From positions 1-54,741 of the forward strand of contig JAGHTF010000067.1 of the NCBI GenBank assembly GCA_018065485.1: DNA of 54,741 nt, in the 5' to 3' direction. The notes below the pieces were generated by a model that did not search any database, was not told the DNA's origin, and saw only the letters and a list, made by a program, of their open reading frames with translations. Positions 24,192 through 32,855 of this stretch are shown piece after piece (the stretch's first letter is position 1; each line of letters opens with the position of its first letter). Origin of the DNA: Candidatus Cryptobacteroides fimicaballi. GTDB lineage: Bacteria; Bacteroidota; Bacteroidia; Bacteroidales; UBA932. A program made the translations under genes and the position numbers.

Positions 24192-25037
24192 ATGTGGCTT
24201 TGGACAATACTGATTTCGGCCCTTTTTCTGGGTGCGTACGATGTCGCCAAGAAACAGTCCCTCAAGAGGAACGGTGTAATGTGGGTATTGTTCGCCGTAT
24301 CGGTGCTGTCCACACTGTTGCTCATCCCCTTTATGAGCGAAGGCTCGCTGAACGACCATATGCTCATCTTGCCCAAGGCCGTAGTGGTAACGGTGTCGTG
24401 GATTTCGGGGCTGGAGGGCATAAAACTGCTTCCGCTCACTACCGCCAGTACAATAAAGTCGTCCCGCCCTGTCTTTGTGGTGGTGTTTTCCATCCTCCTT
24501 TTCTCGGAGAGTCTCAATGCCTTTCAGTGGCTGGGAGTCGGATTTGCCATTGTTGCGCTTTTCCTCCTGGGACGGACCAGCAGGGAAGAGGGGATAACCT
24601 TCAAGAGCAACAGGGGTCTTGTATGGATGGTTCTGTCGGTCTTTACCGGAGCTGCCAGCGCTCTGTACGACAAATACATAATACAGGAACTCGACCCTAT
24701 GTTCGTACTCAGCTGGTGCAATCTGTATATCGCCGTGCTTATGGGTATAGTTCTGGCTGTAAAACAGCTGCGGGACGGGGCAAACCGGGAACGTTTCCGT
24801 TGGGACTGGACACTGCTGCTTACGGCTGTGCTCATAGTGTCGTCGGATGCCCTTTATTTCTATTCCATAAGCGTCGACGGATCTTTGCTGAGCGTTATTT
24901 CGCTGCTCCGCCGGGGCTCTGTGATAATTACCTTCGCACTGGGTGCCATCCTGTTCGGCGAAAAGCATATCAAAGCCAAGGCATTTGAGCTCGCCGTGCT
25001 CCTGGCCGGGCTTGCTCTTCTTGTAATCGGTTCATAG
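24192..25037 (+). CDS. EamA (DMT superfamily) transporter
   Basis: This integral membrane protein of 281 residues has about ten hydrophobic segments arranged as two EamA repeats (roughly 1-135 and 145-281), each ending in the typical last helices, as in VVVFSILLFSESLNAFQWLGV and GAILFGEKHIKAKAFELAV. It is probably a metabolite exporter or permease; the substrate cannot be read. It starts the plus-strand run EamA-recO-rdgB-S41-M16; recO begins eight bases after its stop. Confidence 0.88.
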   Translation: MWLWTILISALFLGAYDVAKKQSLKRNGVMWVLFAVSVLSTLLLIPFMSEGSLNDHMLILPKAVVVTVSWISGLEGIKLLPLTTASTIKSSRPVFVVVFSILLFSESLNAFQWLGVGFAIVALFLLGRTSREEGITFKSNRGLVWMVLSVFTGAASALYDKYIIQELDPMFVLSWCNLYIAVLMGIVLAVKQLRDGANRERFRWDWTLLLTAVLIVSSDALYFYSISVDGSLLSVISLLRRGSVIITFALGAILFGEKHIKAKAFELAVLLAGLALLVIGS

Positions 25038-25045
25038 TCAGGCAG

Positions 25046-25696
25046 ATGAAAACCGGCGACAGACTCATAGTCCTGCATATTACCAAACTTGGAGAGAATT
25101 CCATAGTTGTGCATTGCCTGTGCAGGAAGCTGGGCCGGCGCGGACTTATATGCAGGGTGCGCAAAGGCGGTTCACTGGCTTTGTTTATGCCTTTGAGCGT
25201 AATTGATGCCGAGATCGCCGAGAATCCCAAATCCGAACTCTGGAGGCTTTCCGGGGCAAGTCAGGCCCTGGCACTGAACGATATCCGCAAGGATCCGTAC
25301 AAGAATGCCATCGCCCTTTTTATGAGCGAGGTGCTTTACCGTACCGTACGCGAAGATGCGTTCGACCCCGGGCTTTTCGACTGGTGCGAAAAAACCATCG
25401 CCACGCTCGAACAACTGCCCGCCGGATGCCCGAATTTCCATCTGCGTTCCCTCCTGGAACTCTGTTCGGCGATGGGCTTCAGCCCCGGGATACAGGACCT
25501 TGCGCCTTTTGCCGGAGAGCAGCTCGCAAATCTGCAGCGGCTCATAACCCTGCCTCTGGAAGAATGTCTTGTCTATCCTATGAGCGGAAAGGACCGGAGC
25601 GAATGCGCCGCCGCGCTCCTCGAGTACCTGAGCTCCCATATAGGAATCAGAATCAATGTCAAATCCCTGGCGGTGTTACAGGAACTGTTCAGATGA
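25046..25696 (+). CDS. recO: DNA repair protein RecO
   Basis: RecO anneals SSB-coated DNA and loads RecA with RecF/RecR. The 216 residues show an N-terminal OB-fold (IVLHITKLGENSIVVHCLCRK, truncated here), and a helical C-terminal domain with the ALFMSEVLYRTVRE and LRSLLELCSAMGFSPG blocks. The four zinc-binding cysteines of the C-terminal part in some RecO proteins are absent, as is common in this phylum. The stop overlaps the rdgB start by four bases (ATGA). Confidence 0.9.
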   Translation: MKTGDRLIVLHITKLGENSIVVHCLCRKLGRRGLICRVRKGGSLALFMPLSVIDAEIAENPKSELWRLSGASQALALNDIRKDPYKNAIALFMSEVLYRTVREDAFDPGLFDWCEKTIATLEQLPAGCPNFHLRSLLELCSAMGFSPGIQDLAPFAGEQLANLQRLITLPLEECLVYPMSGKDRSECAAALLEYLSSHIGIRINVKSLAVLQELFR

Positions 25697-26289
25697 AAAT
25701 CGTTTTCGCTACCGCAAACAAGGGCAAGCTGCGTGAGGCTGCCGAAATTCTGGGCCCGGAGTTTGAGCTCGTAACCCCCGCCGATCTGGGAATAACGCAG
25801 GAAATAGAAGAAACCGGCACTACCCTCGAGGAAAACTCTCTCATCAAGGCCTGTTTTCTCTGGGACCGGACCGCTCTAATGTGCTTCGCCGATGACACCG
25901 GCCTGGAGGTCAATGCTCTCGGGGGAGCTCCGGGGGTATATACCGCCCGCTATGCCGGTGAGGGTTGCGATTTCAACGACAATATGGAAAAACTGCTGCT
26001 GGAACTCGCCGCTGCGGGAGCAGTTCTGCCCGAGCAGCGCAAAGCCCGGTTCCGCAGCGTTGTAACCCTTATCATCGGCGGGAAGCCTTATACCTTCGAA
26101 GGAATAATGGAAGGCCGCATCGCGACGGAGAAAGCCGGATGCGGAGGGTTCGGGTATGACCCGGTGTTCATTGCCGACGCTTACCCCGACCGCACCGTAG
26201 CCGAGCTCGAAGACCACACCAAGAATGCTATTTCCCACAGGGGAAAGGCTCTCCGGCAGATGGCCCTCTGGCTCAGGGAAAATCTCTAG
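25693..26289 (+). CDS. rdgB: XTP/dITP diphosphatase (non-canonical purine NTPase)
   Basis: The enzyme hydrolyses dITP, XTP and similar to the monophosphate plus PPi, keeping deaminated purines out of nucleic acid. The 198 residues match the family length, with TANKGKLREAAEIL at the N-terminus, FADDTGLEVNALGGAPG (metal/base recognition), GFGYDPVF and SHRGKAL at the C-terminus. The ATG at 25693 is chosen because it overlaps the recO stop and starts exactly at the conserved N-terminus. A weak hairpin with a T-run follows (about 26276-26308) and may attenuate read-through into the S41 gene. Confidence 0.95.
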   Translation: MKIVFATANKGKLREAAEILGPEFELVTPADLGITQEIEETGTTLEENSLIKACFLWDRTALMCFADDTGLEVNALGGAPGVYTARYAGEGCDFNDNMEKLLLELAAAGAVLPEQRKARFRSVVTLIIGGKPYTFEGIMEGRIATEKAGCGGFGYDPVFIADAYPDRTVAELEDHTKNAISHRGKALRQMALWLRENL

Positions 26290-26367
26290 CCTTTCCCCGG
26301 CATTTTTTATGCAGAGAAGTTTGATTTGCAGAAAAATTGCTAATTTTAGGGTTTGTTAATGATGATA

Positions 26368-27876
26368 ATGAAGCGAACTGTACTTATCCTTGCGTCCATC
26401 CTTCTTTCCATTGCGTCAGAAGCTCAGTCCCAGTCGTTCAAGATTGGAAAATGGACCGAAATTCGGAATTCCATTGTCAAGGAACTCAACCGTTCCTATG
26501 CCGATACCCTCCCCGTTGACCGGATGGAGCGCGCTGCGGTAGATGCGATGCTCTCCCAGCTCGACCCTTACACCGTTTACATTCCGGTGGAGGAAGATGA
26601 AGACCTGCAGATGATGGTGAGCAAGTCCTACGGTGGAATCGGGGCGGTTATCTATAAACCCGACGTTGACGACTACGTATATATAAACGAGCCCTACGAG
26701 GGATCCCCGGCCGCGAAGGCGGGCTTGCAGTGCGGCGACCGTATCGTAACCATAGACGGCCAGAGTACCCTGGGCCTGAATGCGAGTGAAAGCAGTTCCA
26801 GAATGAAGGGCGCTCCGCTTACCGAAGTCAGATTCCACGTAATTAAAGTCCGCACCGGCGAAGAAACCGACGTTGCAATTACCCGCGAACGGATTCATCT
26901 GCCCGACATTCAGTATTCGGCCATCCTGCCCGACGGAAAGACGGGGTACATTCTTCAGACCGGATTCACCGAGGGCGTGGGGGAAGAACTCCGCAGCACC
27001 GTTGCCGAACTCAAGGCTAAGGGTGCGCAGAGGATTGTCCTGGACCTGCGGGGAAACGGTGGAGGCCTTCTGAACGAAGCAGTGAACATAGTGTCGGTGT
27101 TTGTCCCCAAGGGCTCGCTGGTAGTGTCGCAGAAGGGAATAAGATTTCCCGAACCGGTGGAGAACAGGACCGAACGCGAACCGCTGGACACCGGGATTCC
27201 GCTTGCAGTCCTGGTGGATTCCGGTTCGGCCTCGGCATCAGAGATAGTCACCGGGGCATTGCAGGATTACGGCAGGGCCACTGTCCTGGGACGCCAGACC
27301 TACGGTAAGGGGCTTGTACAGTCGATCCGACCTCTCCCTCACGACGGGAAGATGAAGGTAACGGTTGCCAAATACTACACCCCGTCGGGACGCTGCGTAC
27401 AGGATATAAAAGGCCTGACCCCGGATGTGGAGCTTGCTCCGATGGAATACTCCCGCCTTACCTATTCGCTCGTAATGTACGGAGTCATAGAGAATTATAT
27501 GCTGGAGTACGTAAAGACCCACGACAGCATTCCTGCAGTGGAGGACTTCCATCTGTCCGAAACCGAATACGAAGACTTCATAAAATACGCCCTTACCAAG
27601 GAATTCGATTACCGTTCCAGCGCAAAGACCTATTTCGACCGTATGCGGGAGGAGCTTCGCAGGGACAAGCTCGAAGACAGTATGAAAGAGAGCCTGGACG
27701 CTATGGAGAAGGCTCTGAATATGGAAAAGGAAGAATTCCTGAGGCTGAAGAAAGACGAGATAATACCGTTCATAGAAGAGGAGATAGTGTGCCGTTACCA
27801 TTTTCAGAAGGGTGCGGTGCAGCTGAGGCTGAGGTACGACACCCAGCTGCAGGAAGCTTTGGAAAAATTACAGTAA
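26368..27876 (+). CDS. S41-family C-terminal processing peptidase
   Basis: The exported CtpA/Prc-like serine protease of about 502 residues has a signal peptide (MKRTVLILASILLSIASEAQ), a short helical N-terminal part, a PDZ domain (about 70-165, with GGIGAVIYKP and SPAAKAGLQCGDRI), and the S41 core: LDLRGNGGGLL, the nucleophile in DSGSASASEI, and the general-base Lys in TYGKGLVQ. A coiled-coil-like Glu/Lys-rich stretch (about 420-470) ends the protein. The start is ambiguous among ATG codons at 26359, 26362 and 26368; the last gives the cleanest signal peptide. Confidence 0.93.
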   Translation: MKRTVLILASILLSIASEAQSQSFKIGKWTEIRNSIVKELNRSYADTLPVDRMERAAVDAMLSQLDPYTVYIPVEEDEDLQMMVSKSYGGIGAVIYKPDVDDYVYINEPYEGSPAAKAGLQCGDRIVTIDGQSTLGLNASESSSRMKGAPLTEVRFHVIKVRTGEETDVAITRERIHLPDIQYSAILPDGKTGYILQTGFTEGVGEELRSTVAELKAKGAQRIVLDLRGNGGGLLNEAVNIVSVFVPKGSLVVSQKGIRFPEPVENRTEREPLDTGIPLAVLVDSGSASASEIVTGALQDYGRATVLGRQTYGKGLVQSIRPLPHDGKMKVTVAKYYTPSGRCVQDIKGLTPDVELAPMEYSRLTYSLVMYGVIENYMLEYVKTHDSIPAVEDFHLSETEYEDFIKYALTKEFDYRSSAKTYFDRMREELRRDKLEDSMKESLDAMEKALNMEKEEFLRLKKDEIIPFIEEEIVCRYHFQKGAVQLRLRYDTQLQEALEKLQ

Positions 27877-27888
27877 TACATATTTACG

Positions 27889-30798
27889 ATGAAAAGATTG
27901 ATCAGTATCATTGCTCTCGCAGCGGCTCTTGCAGGAATGGTTTCCTGCGGCGGTTACAGCTACGAGACCGTCAAGGGTGACCCTACCGGGACCAGAATCT
28001 ACACCCTCGACAACGGACTTAAGGTTTACACCATTGTAAACAAGGACAAACCCAGAATCGATGCCCAAGTGGCCGTAAAGGTGGGCAGCAAGAATGACCC
28101 CAGGGAAACCACGGGTCTTGCCCACTACTTCGAGCACCTTATGTTCAAGGGTACACAGCAGTTCGGTACTCAGAACTATGAGCAGGAGAAACCTTTGCTG
28201 GACGAGATCGAGGCCCTCTTCGAGGTTTACCGCAAGACCGAAGACCCGGCAGAGCGCAAGGCTCTCTACCACAGGATCGACTCCATCTCCTACGAAGCCT
28301 CCAAGATTGCCATCCCCAACGAGTACGACAAGCTTATGGCAAGTATCGGAGCCAGCGGCACCAACGCCTACACTAGCTACGACGTTACCTGCTACGTAGA
28401 GAATATCCCTTCCAACCAGATCGAGCTGTGGGCAAAGATACAGGCCGACCGTTTCCAGAACTGCGTTCTGAGAGGATTCCACACCGAGCTTGAGACCATC
28501 TACGAGGAGTTCAATATGTACAATGCGCAGGATCAGACCAAGGAGATCAACGCTATGTTCGAAGGGCTGTTCAGGAATCATCCCTACAACACCGACGTAA
28601 TCGGTCTGCCTTCTCATCTCAAGAATCCTTCCATCACCAACGTGAAGAACTATCACGACACGTGGTATGTTCCCAACAATATGGCAGTTGTACTTTCCGG
28701 AGATTTCGACCCGGACAAGGCAATCAAGATTGTTGACAAGTACTTCGGCGTGCTCGAGCCCAACGAGAACCTTCCCAAGATTACCTACGAACCCGAAGCT
28801 CCCATCACCGAGCCCGTCGTAAAGGAAGTGGTTGGCAACGAGTCTCCCAGCATAATGCTTGCCTGGCGTTTCCCTGGAGCCAATTCTCCCGAGATGACCG
28901 TGCTGCAGGCTTTCTCCAACGTGCTGCAGAACGGAAGAGCAGGTCTCATAGACCTGGATATCAACCAGCAGCAGAAAACCCTCGGAATGTACTCCGGCGT
29001 TGAGGACCTTGCCGACTACAGCGTATTCCTGATAATGGCGGAACCCAAGCCCGGACAGACTCTGGAGCAGGTCAGGGACCTCGCGCTTGCTGAAATCGAG
29101 AAAATCAAGGCCGGCGATTTCGACGAGTCCCTGCTGGAGGCTACCGTCAACAACCTCAAGCTGGACGCAATGAGAAGATACGAATCTACCCGCGCAATGG
29201 CTTCGCTGGCTGTGAACAGTTTTATCAACGACGTTCCCTGGAGTGACGTTGTGAACGAAATCGACAGACTCAGCGAAATCACCAAGGACGACATCGTTAA
29301 ATTCGCAGTCGAAAACTTTGCGGCAAATTACGTTCAGGTGAACAAACTTCAGGGCAAGCCCCTGGACGACGGCTCAAAGATTGACAAGCCGGCAATCACT
29401 GCCATCTTTACCAATCGTGACACTTCCAGCCGGTTCCTGCGCGACGTTCAGGCAGCGGCCGCAGAGGTTGCGCCCATCGAGCCCGTATTCCTCGATTTCT
29501 CCAGGGATCTTTCCGAGCTTGAGGCTAAGAACGGTTTGCCCGTGCTTTACAAGAAGAACACCTCCAACGGTACCTTCGAACTGGACTATATGTTCGACAC
29601 CGGCAGCTATGCCGACAAAGAGCTCTCTTATGCATTTGATTACCTGAAGTACCTCGGAACCAGCACAATGAGCCCCGAGGAGGTAAAGAAATACCTCTAC
29701 GATATTGCAGTCGATTTCTCTGCATTCTCCAGCGGGGAGCGCACATACGTTTCTTTGAGCGGACTTGCCGAAAATATGGAAGAGGCTATGAAGTTTATGG
29801 AGACTCTCATAAGCGACGCCCAGCCCAATCCCGAGGCTCTGGAAATGCTCAAGCTCAACTCCATACAGCAGAGGGCCAACGACAAGACCAGCCAGGACGC
29901 CAACTCTTACCGCTTGCAGTACTATGCAATGTACGGTCCTCAGAATCCTCTTACGACAGGCCTGACGAACAGCGGGATAATGGCTCTGGAAGATGCAAAG
30001 CTTCTCGAAAGGATTCACCATATCTTTGAGTCCGAGCATACCGTTCTTTATTACGGACCTATGGAAGAAGATGAATTCGTTGCAAAGGTCAATGAGATTC
30101 ACAACGTTCCCCAGCAGTTCAAACCGGTTGTAAAGGGCAATCCTTTCCAGTACACCAGGACTCAGAAGAATACCGTTCTGCTTGCTCCCTACGATGCAAA
30201 CCAGTCTGTACTTTATTCCATTTCTTCGAGGGGCGAGAAGTTCGATGCACAAAAGGCTCCTGTAACCACGCTTTACAACGAGTACTTCGGAGGAGGAATG
30301 AACAGTATCGTATTCCAGGAGATGCGCGAAGCCCGTGGCCTTGCATACAGCGCCGGTGCCGTTTACAGGCAGCCTTCCGACCTCGACCACGGCGAAGTTT
30401 TCCTCGATGTCATTATGACCCAGAACGACAAGCTGGTCGATGCTCTTACCGCCTTCGACGGAATCATCAACAATATGCCCCAGTCGCCCAAGGCCTTCGA
30501 GATTGCAAAGGAGAACATCCTGTCCAATCTCCGCACTCAGCGTACCGTGAAGTCCAACGTGCTGTGGTCGTACCTCAACGCTCAGAAGCTTGGCCTGGAC
30601 TACGATCTTAATGAACTTATATACAACAAGGTTCAGGAACTCACTCTCGAAGACGTAATTAAGTTCCAGCAGGAGAATGTGAAGGACCGCGTTTATACGA
30701 TAGGAATCCTGGGCCGCATATCCGATTTCGATATGGCCGGTCTGTCAAAGTTCGGGGAGATAAGGAAACTCACCACCGAAGAACTTTTCGGATACTAG
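27889..30798 (+). CDS. M16 zinc protease lipoprotein (two-domain, pitrilysin-like)
   Basis: This 969-residue protein contains two M16 halves. The catalytic site is in the first: HYFEH (H79, E82, H83, the inverted zinc motif) and the downstream metal-binding ETIYEEFNM. The N-terminus (MKRLISIIALAAALAG, then MVSC, Cys20) is a lipoprotein signal, so it acts at the periplasmic face. The C-terminal half (about 520-960) is the inactive R..Y-type partner with the MNSIVFQEMREARGLAY block. It probably degrades peptides together with the S41 protease 12 bases upstream. The stop shares four bases (CTAG) with rsgA. Confidence 0.95.
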   Translation: MKRLISIIALAAALAGMVSCGGYSYETVKGDPTGTRIYTLDNGLKVYTIVNKDKPRIDAQVAVKVGSKNDPRETTGLAHYFEHLMFKGTQQFGTQNYEQEKPLLDEIEALFEVYRKTEDPAERKALYHRIDSISYEASKIAIPNEYDKLMASIGASGTNAYTSYDVTCYVENIPSNQIELWAKIQADRFQNCVLRGFHTELETIYEEFNMYNAQDQTKEINAMFEGLFRNHPYNTDVIGLPSHLKNPSITNVKNYHDTWYVPNNMAVVLSGDFDPDKAIKIVDKYFGVLEPNENLPKITYEPEAPITEPVVKEVVGNESPSIMLAWRFPGANSPEMTVLQAFSNVLQNGRAGLIDLDINQQQKTLGMYSGVEDLADYSVFLIMAEPKPGQTLEQVRDLALAEIEKIKAGDFDESLLEATVNNLKLDAMRRYESTRAMASLAVNSFINDVPWSDVVNEIDRLSEITKDDIVKFAVENFAANYVQVNKLQGKPLDDGSKIDKPAITAIFTNRDTSSRFLRDVQAAAAEVAPIEPVFLDFSRDLSELEAKNGLPVLYKKNTSNGTFELDYMFDTGSYADKELSYAFDYLKYLGTSTMSPEEVKKYLYDIAVDFSAFSSGERTYVSLSGLAENMEEAMKFMETLISDAQPNPEALEMLKLNSIQQRANDKTSQDANSYRLQYYAMYGPQNPLTTGLTNSGIMALEDAKLLERIHHIFESEHTVLYYGPMEEDEFVAKVNEIHNVPQQFKPVVKGNPFQYTRTQKNTVLLAPYDANQSVLYSISSRGEKFDAQKAPVTTLYNEYFGGGMNSIVFQEMREARGLAYSAGAVYRQPSDLDHGEVFLDVIMTQNDKLVDALTAFDGIINNMPQSPKAFEIAKENILSNLRTQRTVKSNVLWSYLNAQKLGLDYDLNELIYNKVQELTLEDVIKFQQENVKDRVYTIGILGRISDFDMAGLSKFGEIRKLTTEELFGY

Positions 30799-31739
30799 CG
30801 GAATTTGGTGTCCTCCTCGAGCATTCCGAGGTAGGAACTGTACCGTGACTCTGAAATCAGGCCCTCCTCGAGGGCCTTTTTTATTGCACACCCCGGTTCG
30901 TGGGTATGGGTGCAGGGAACGAACCGGCAGTTGTCGGCATAGCGCAGCATTTCGGGGAAGTACTTGGAAATCTCTTCCTTTTCCAGGTCCACCAGCCCGA
31001 AGCCGCGCAGGCCGGGAGTGTCTATGACATATCCGCCGCAGTTCAGGGGATACATTTCGTAGAGCGACGTGGTGTGCTTTCCTTGCAGATGGGCCATCGA
31101 TATCTTCCCGATTTTCGGGTCCAGATTCGGGTCCAGGGCTTTTATGAGGCTGGATTTTCCCACTCCCGACTCGCCCGAGAAAAGATTCAGCTTCCCTTTG
31201 CACAGCCGGCGGAGTTCGTCTATGCCTTCCCCCGTGCGGGCCGATGTCCTTACCACCTTGTAACCGGCTTTCTCATAGGCGCTTTCGAATTCTCCTATGC
31301 CTTCGTAGTCCCGGTACAGGTCAACCTTGTTGAGGGCAATCACGGCGGGAATCTTATAAACTTCGCAGGTTACCAGAATCCTGTCTAGGAAGGGGAGTTT
31401 GATTTCGGGGAAGAGCAGGGTTACGGCAATCACTGCCTGGTCCAGATTTGCGGCAATCACGTGCGACTGCCTGCTCAGATTGGTGGAGCGGCGTATCAGA
31501 TAATTGTTCCGGGGAAGTATTCCGGTAATGACCGCAGGATTTTTTTCGTCGGGTACAATAAGCTCGTTTTCAATACAATACCGGACTTTGTCGCCCACCG
31601 CCACCGGATTTGTAGAAGATCCTCGGTCCAGGCGGGCCTTTCCCCGCAATACTGCCGGGAACGGCTTCCAGCACGGCAGTTCACTAAGTACAAAGTGGCT
31701 GCCCGCATTCTTTACAACCGTTGCCTCACGTTCAATCAT
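30795..31739 (-). CDS. rsgA: Small ribosomal subunit biogenesis GTPase RsgA
   Basis: This is a circularly permuted GTPase that helps mature the 30S subunit. The 314 residues have the permuted order: an N-terminal OB-fold (about 1-80), G4 ALNKVDLY, then G1 SGESGVGKSSL, the G2-like GKHTT, and G3 DTPG. A C-terminal zinc knuckle follows with C..C.H.H.....C (FVPCTHTHEPGC). Start ATG 31739 was chosen; a longer frame (31775) only adds residues with no homology. The promoter is at 31745-31776 on the minus strand. Confidence 0.95.
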   Translation of the reverse strand: MIEREATVVKNAGSHFVLSELPCWKPFPAVLRGKARLDRGSSTNPVAVGDKVRYCIENELIVPDEKNPAVITGILPRNNYLIRRSTNLSRQSHVIAANLDQAVIAVTLLFPEIKLPFLDRILVTCEVYKIPAVIALNKVDLYRDYEGIGEFESAYEKAGYKVVRTSARTGEGIDELRRLCKGKLNLFSGESGVGKSSLIKALDPNLDPKIGKISMAHLQGKHTTSLYEMYPLNCGGYVIDTPGLRGFGLVDLEKEEISKYFPEMLRYADNCRFVPCTHTHEPGCAIKKALEEGLISESRYSSYLGMLEEDTKFR

Positions 31740-31744
31740 AGCCG

Positions 31745-31776
31745 CAAATATGCACCATTTTTTCTGAAATATCAAA
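31745..31776 (-). promoter_or_regulatory. Minus-strand promoter of rsgA
   Basis: TTTG (31776-31773) and CATATTTG (31752-31745, one mismatch to TAnnTTTG) are separated by 20 bases. The -33 box abuts the palindromic repeat (31777-31814), and the start codon is six bases past the -7 box. Confidence 0.65.
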
Positions 31777-31814
31777 GTTGCGCATTACGCGAGTCACTCG
31801 GGTTTTGCGCAACT
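31777..31814. repeat. Palindromic intergenic element, copy 2
   Basis: This 38-base stretch matches 9849-9886 at 32 positions, with the same centre GAGTCACTC. Allowing three mismatches the inverted repeat extends to 21-base arms (31775-31795 and 31797-31817). The element sits exactly between the two divergent promoters and overlaps the -33 boxes of rsgA (minus) and the prenyl synthase (plus). An operator is therefore the more natural reading here; a terminator is not. Confidence 0.75.
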
Positions 31815-31838
31815 TTTCACCGGAAAGTGTTATTTTTG
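31804..31838 (+). promoter_or_regulatory. Promoter of the prenyl synthase
   Basis: TTTG (31804-31807) and TATTTTTG (31831-31838) are separated by 23 bases, slightly wide. The -33 element is inside the right arm of the palindromic repeat. Confidence 0.5.
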
Positions 31839-31859
31839 CGCAACAAAAAGACAAGACCT

Positions 31860-32840
31860 ATGATAAGCGAAGCACAACTCAACAGGACAGTTGACGAACT
31901 TTTTTCTGGGATAGAATTTCCCGATGAGCCTGCGGGACTTTACCGGCCGCTTTCCTATATGATTGAAATCGGAGGCAAGAGAATCCGTCCGAAGCTCTGC
32001 CTGCTTGCGTACAGCCTGTTCAAGGACGCATTTGACGGCGGAATTCTGGAGCCCGCCGCTGGTCTGGAGGTGTTCCACAGCTTCACGCTCATACACGACG
32101 ACATTATGGACAAGAGCGACCTGCGCCGCGGCAAGCCTACCGTCTGGAAGAAATGGAACGAACAGACCGCAATCCTGTCCGGCGACGTGATGCTCATCGA
32201 CAGCTACAAGCGCATCGCCCGCGCCCCGGTGGAAGCGCTTGATTCCGTACTCGAACTTTTCTCGGAAACTGCGGCACAGGTATGCGAAGGCCAGCAGCTC
32301 GATATGGACTTTGAAAATGAAAGTTGCGTGCAGATGGAGGATTACGAGCAGATGATAGGTCTCAAGACCGCCGTACTCATTGCCTGCGCAGCGAAAATGG
32401 GAGCCTTGATAGCCGGGGCGGATTCCTCCTTTTGTCGGGCATTGTACGAATACGGCTATCGCCTGGGAATGGCCTTTCAGATTGCCGATGATTATCTGGA
32501 TGCATTCGGAGACGAAAAAGTCTTCGGTAAACCCATCGGCGGAGATATTCTGAACAATAAGAAAAGCTGGCTCACTGTTCAGGCGATGCTCAAGGCCCCC
32601 GACAGGCAGGCCCTCGAGGATATTATGAACCGGGAAGCAAACAGCGCTGAAGAGCGTAAAGGCAAGATCGGCGCCGTTAAAGCAATTTATTGTGAGCTGG
32701 GACTGGATTCCCAGGCCCGAGCCGAAGTCAGACGTTATTCCGACCTGGCGATGGACGCTCTCAGAAACATAAGCCTCGGCGCCGTAAGGACCGAGGCTCT
32801 GCATCGCTTTGCTGAAAATCTGGTCGAAAGGGCCAGATAG
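31860..32840 (+). CDS. Polyprenyl (isoprenyl) diphosphate synthase
   Basis: The 326-residue enzyme condenses IPP with allylic diphosphates. Both Asp-rich motifs are present: HDDIMD (first, FARM) in LIHDDIMDKSDLRRGKPTVW and ADDYLD (second, SARM) in FQIADDYLDAFGD. The RRGKPT loop after the FARM is intact. Chain length is not certain; a Phe five residues before the first DD hints at a short product (C15-C20) rather than a long quinone side chain. The ATG at 31860 is 22 bases after the -7 box. Confidence 0.92.
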   Translation: MISEAQLNRTVDELFSGIEFPDEPAGLYRPLSYMIEIGGKRIRPKLCLLAYSLFKDAFDGGILEPAAGLEVFHSFTLIHDDIMDKSDLRRGKPTVWKKWNEQTAILSGDVMLIDSYKRIARAPVEALDSVLELFSETAAQVCEGQQLDMDFENESCVQMEDYEQMIGLKTAVLIACAAKMGALIAGADSSFCRALYEYGYRLGMAFQIADDYLDAFGDEKVFGKPIGGDILNNKKSWLTVQAMLKAPDRQALEDIMNREANSAEERKGKIGAVKAIYCELGLDSQARAEVRRYSDLAMDALRNISLGAVRTEALHRFAENLVERAR

Positions 32841-32855
32841 GGAATCTGGTGGTTT

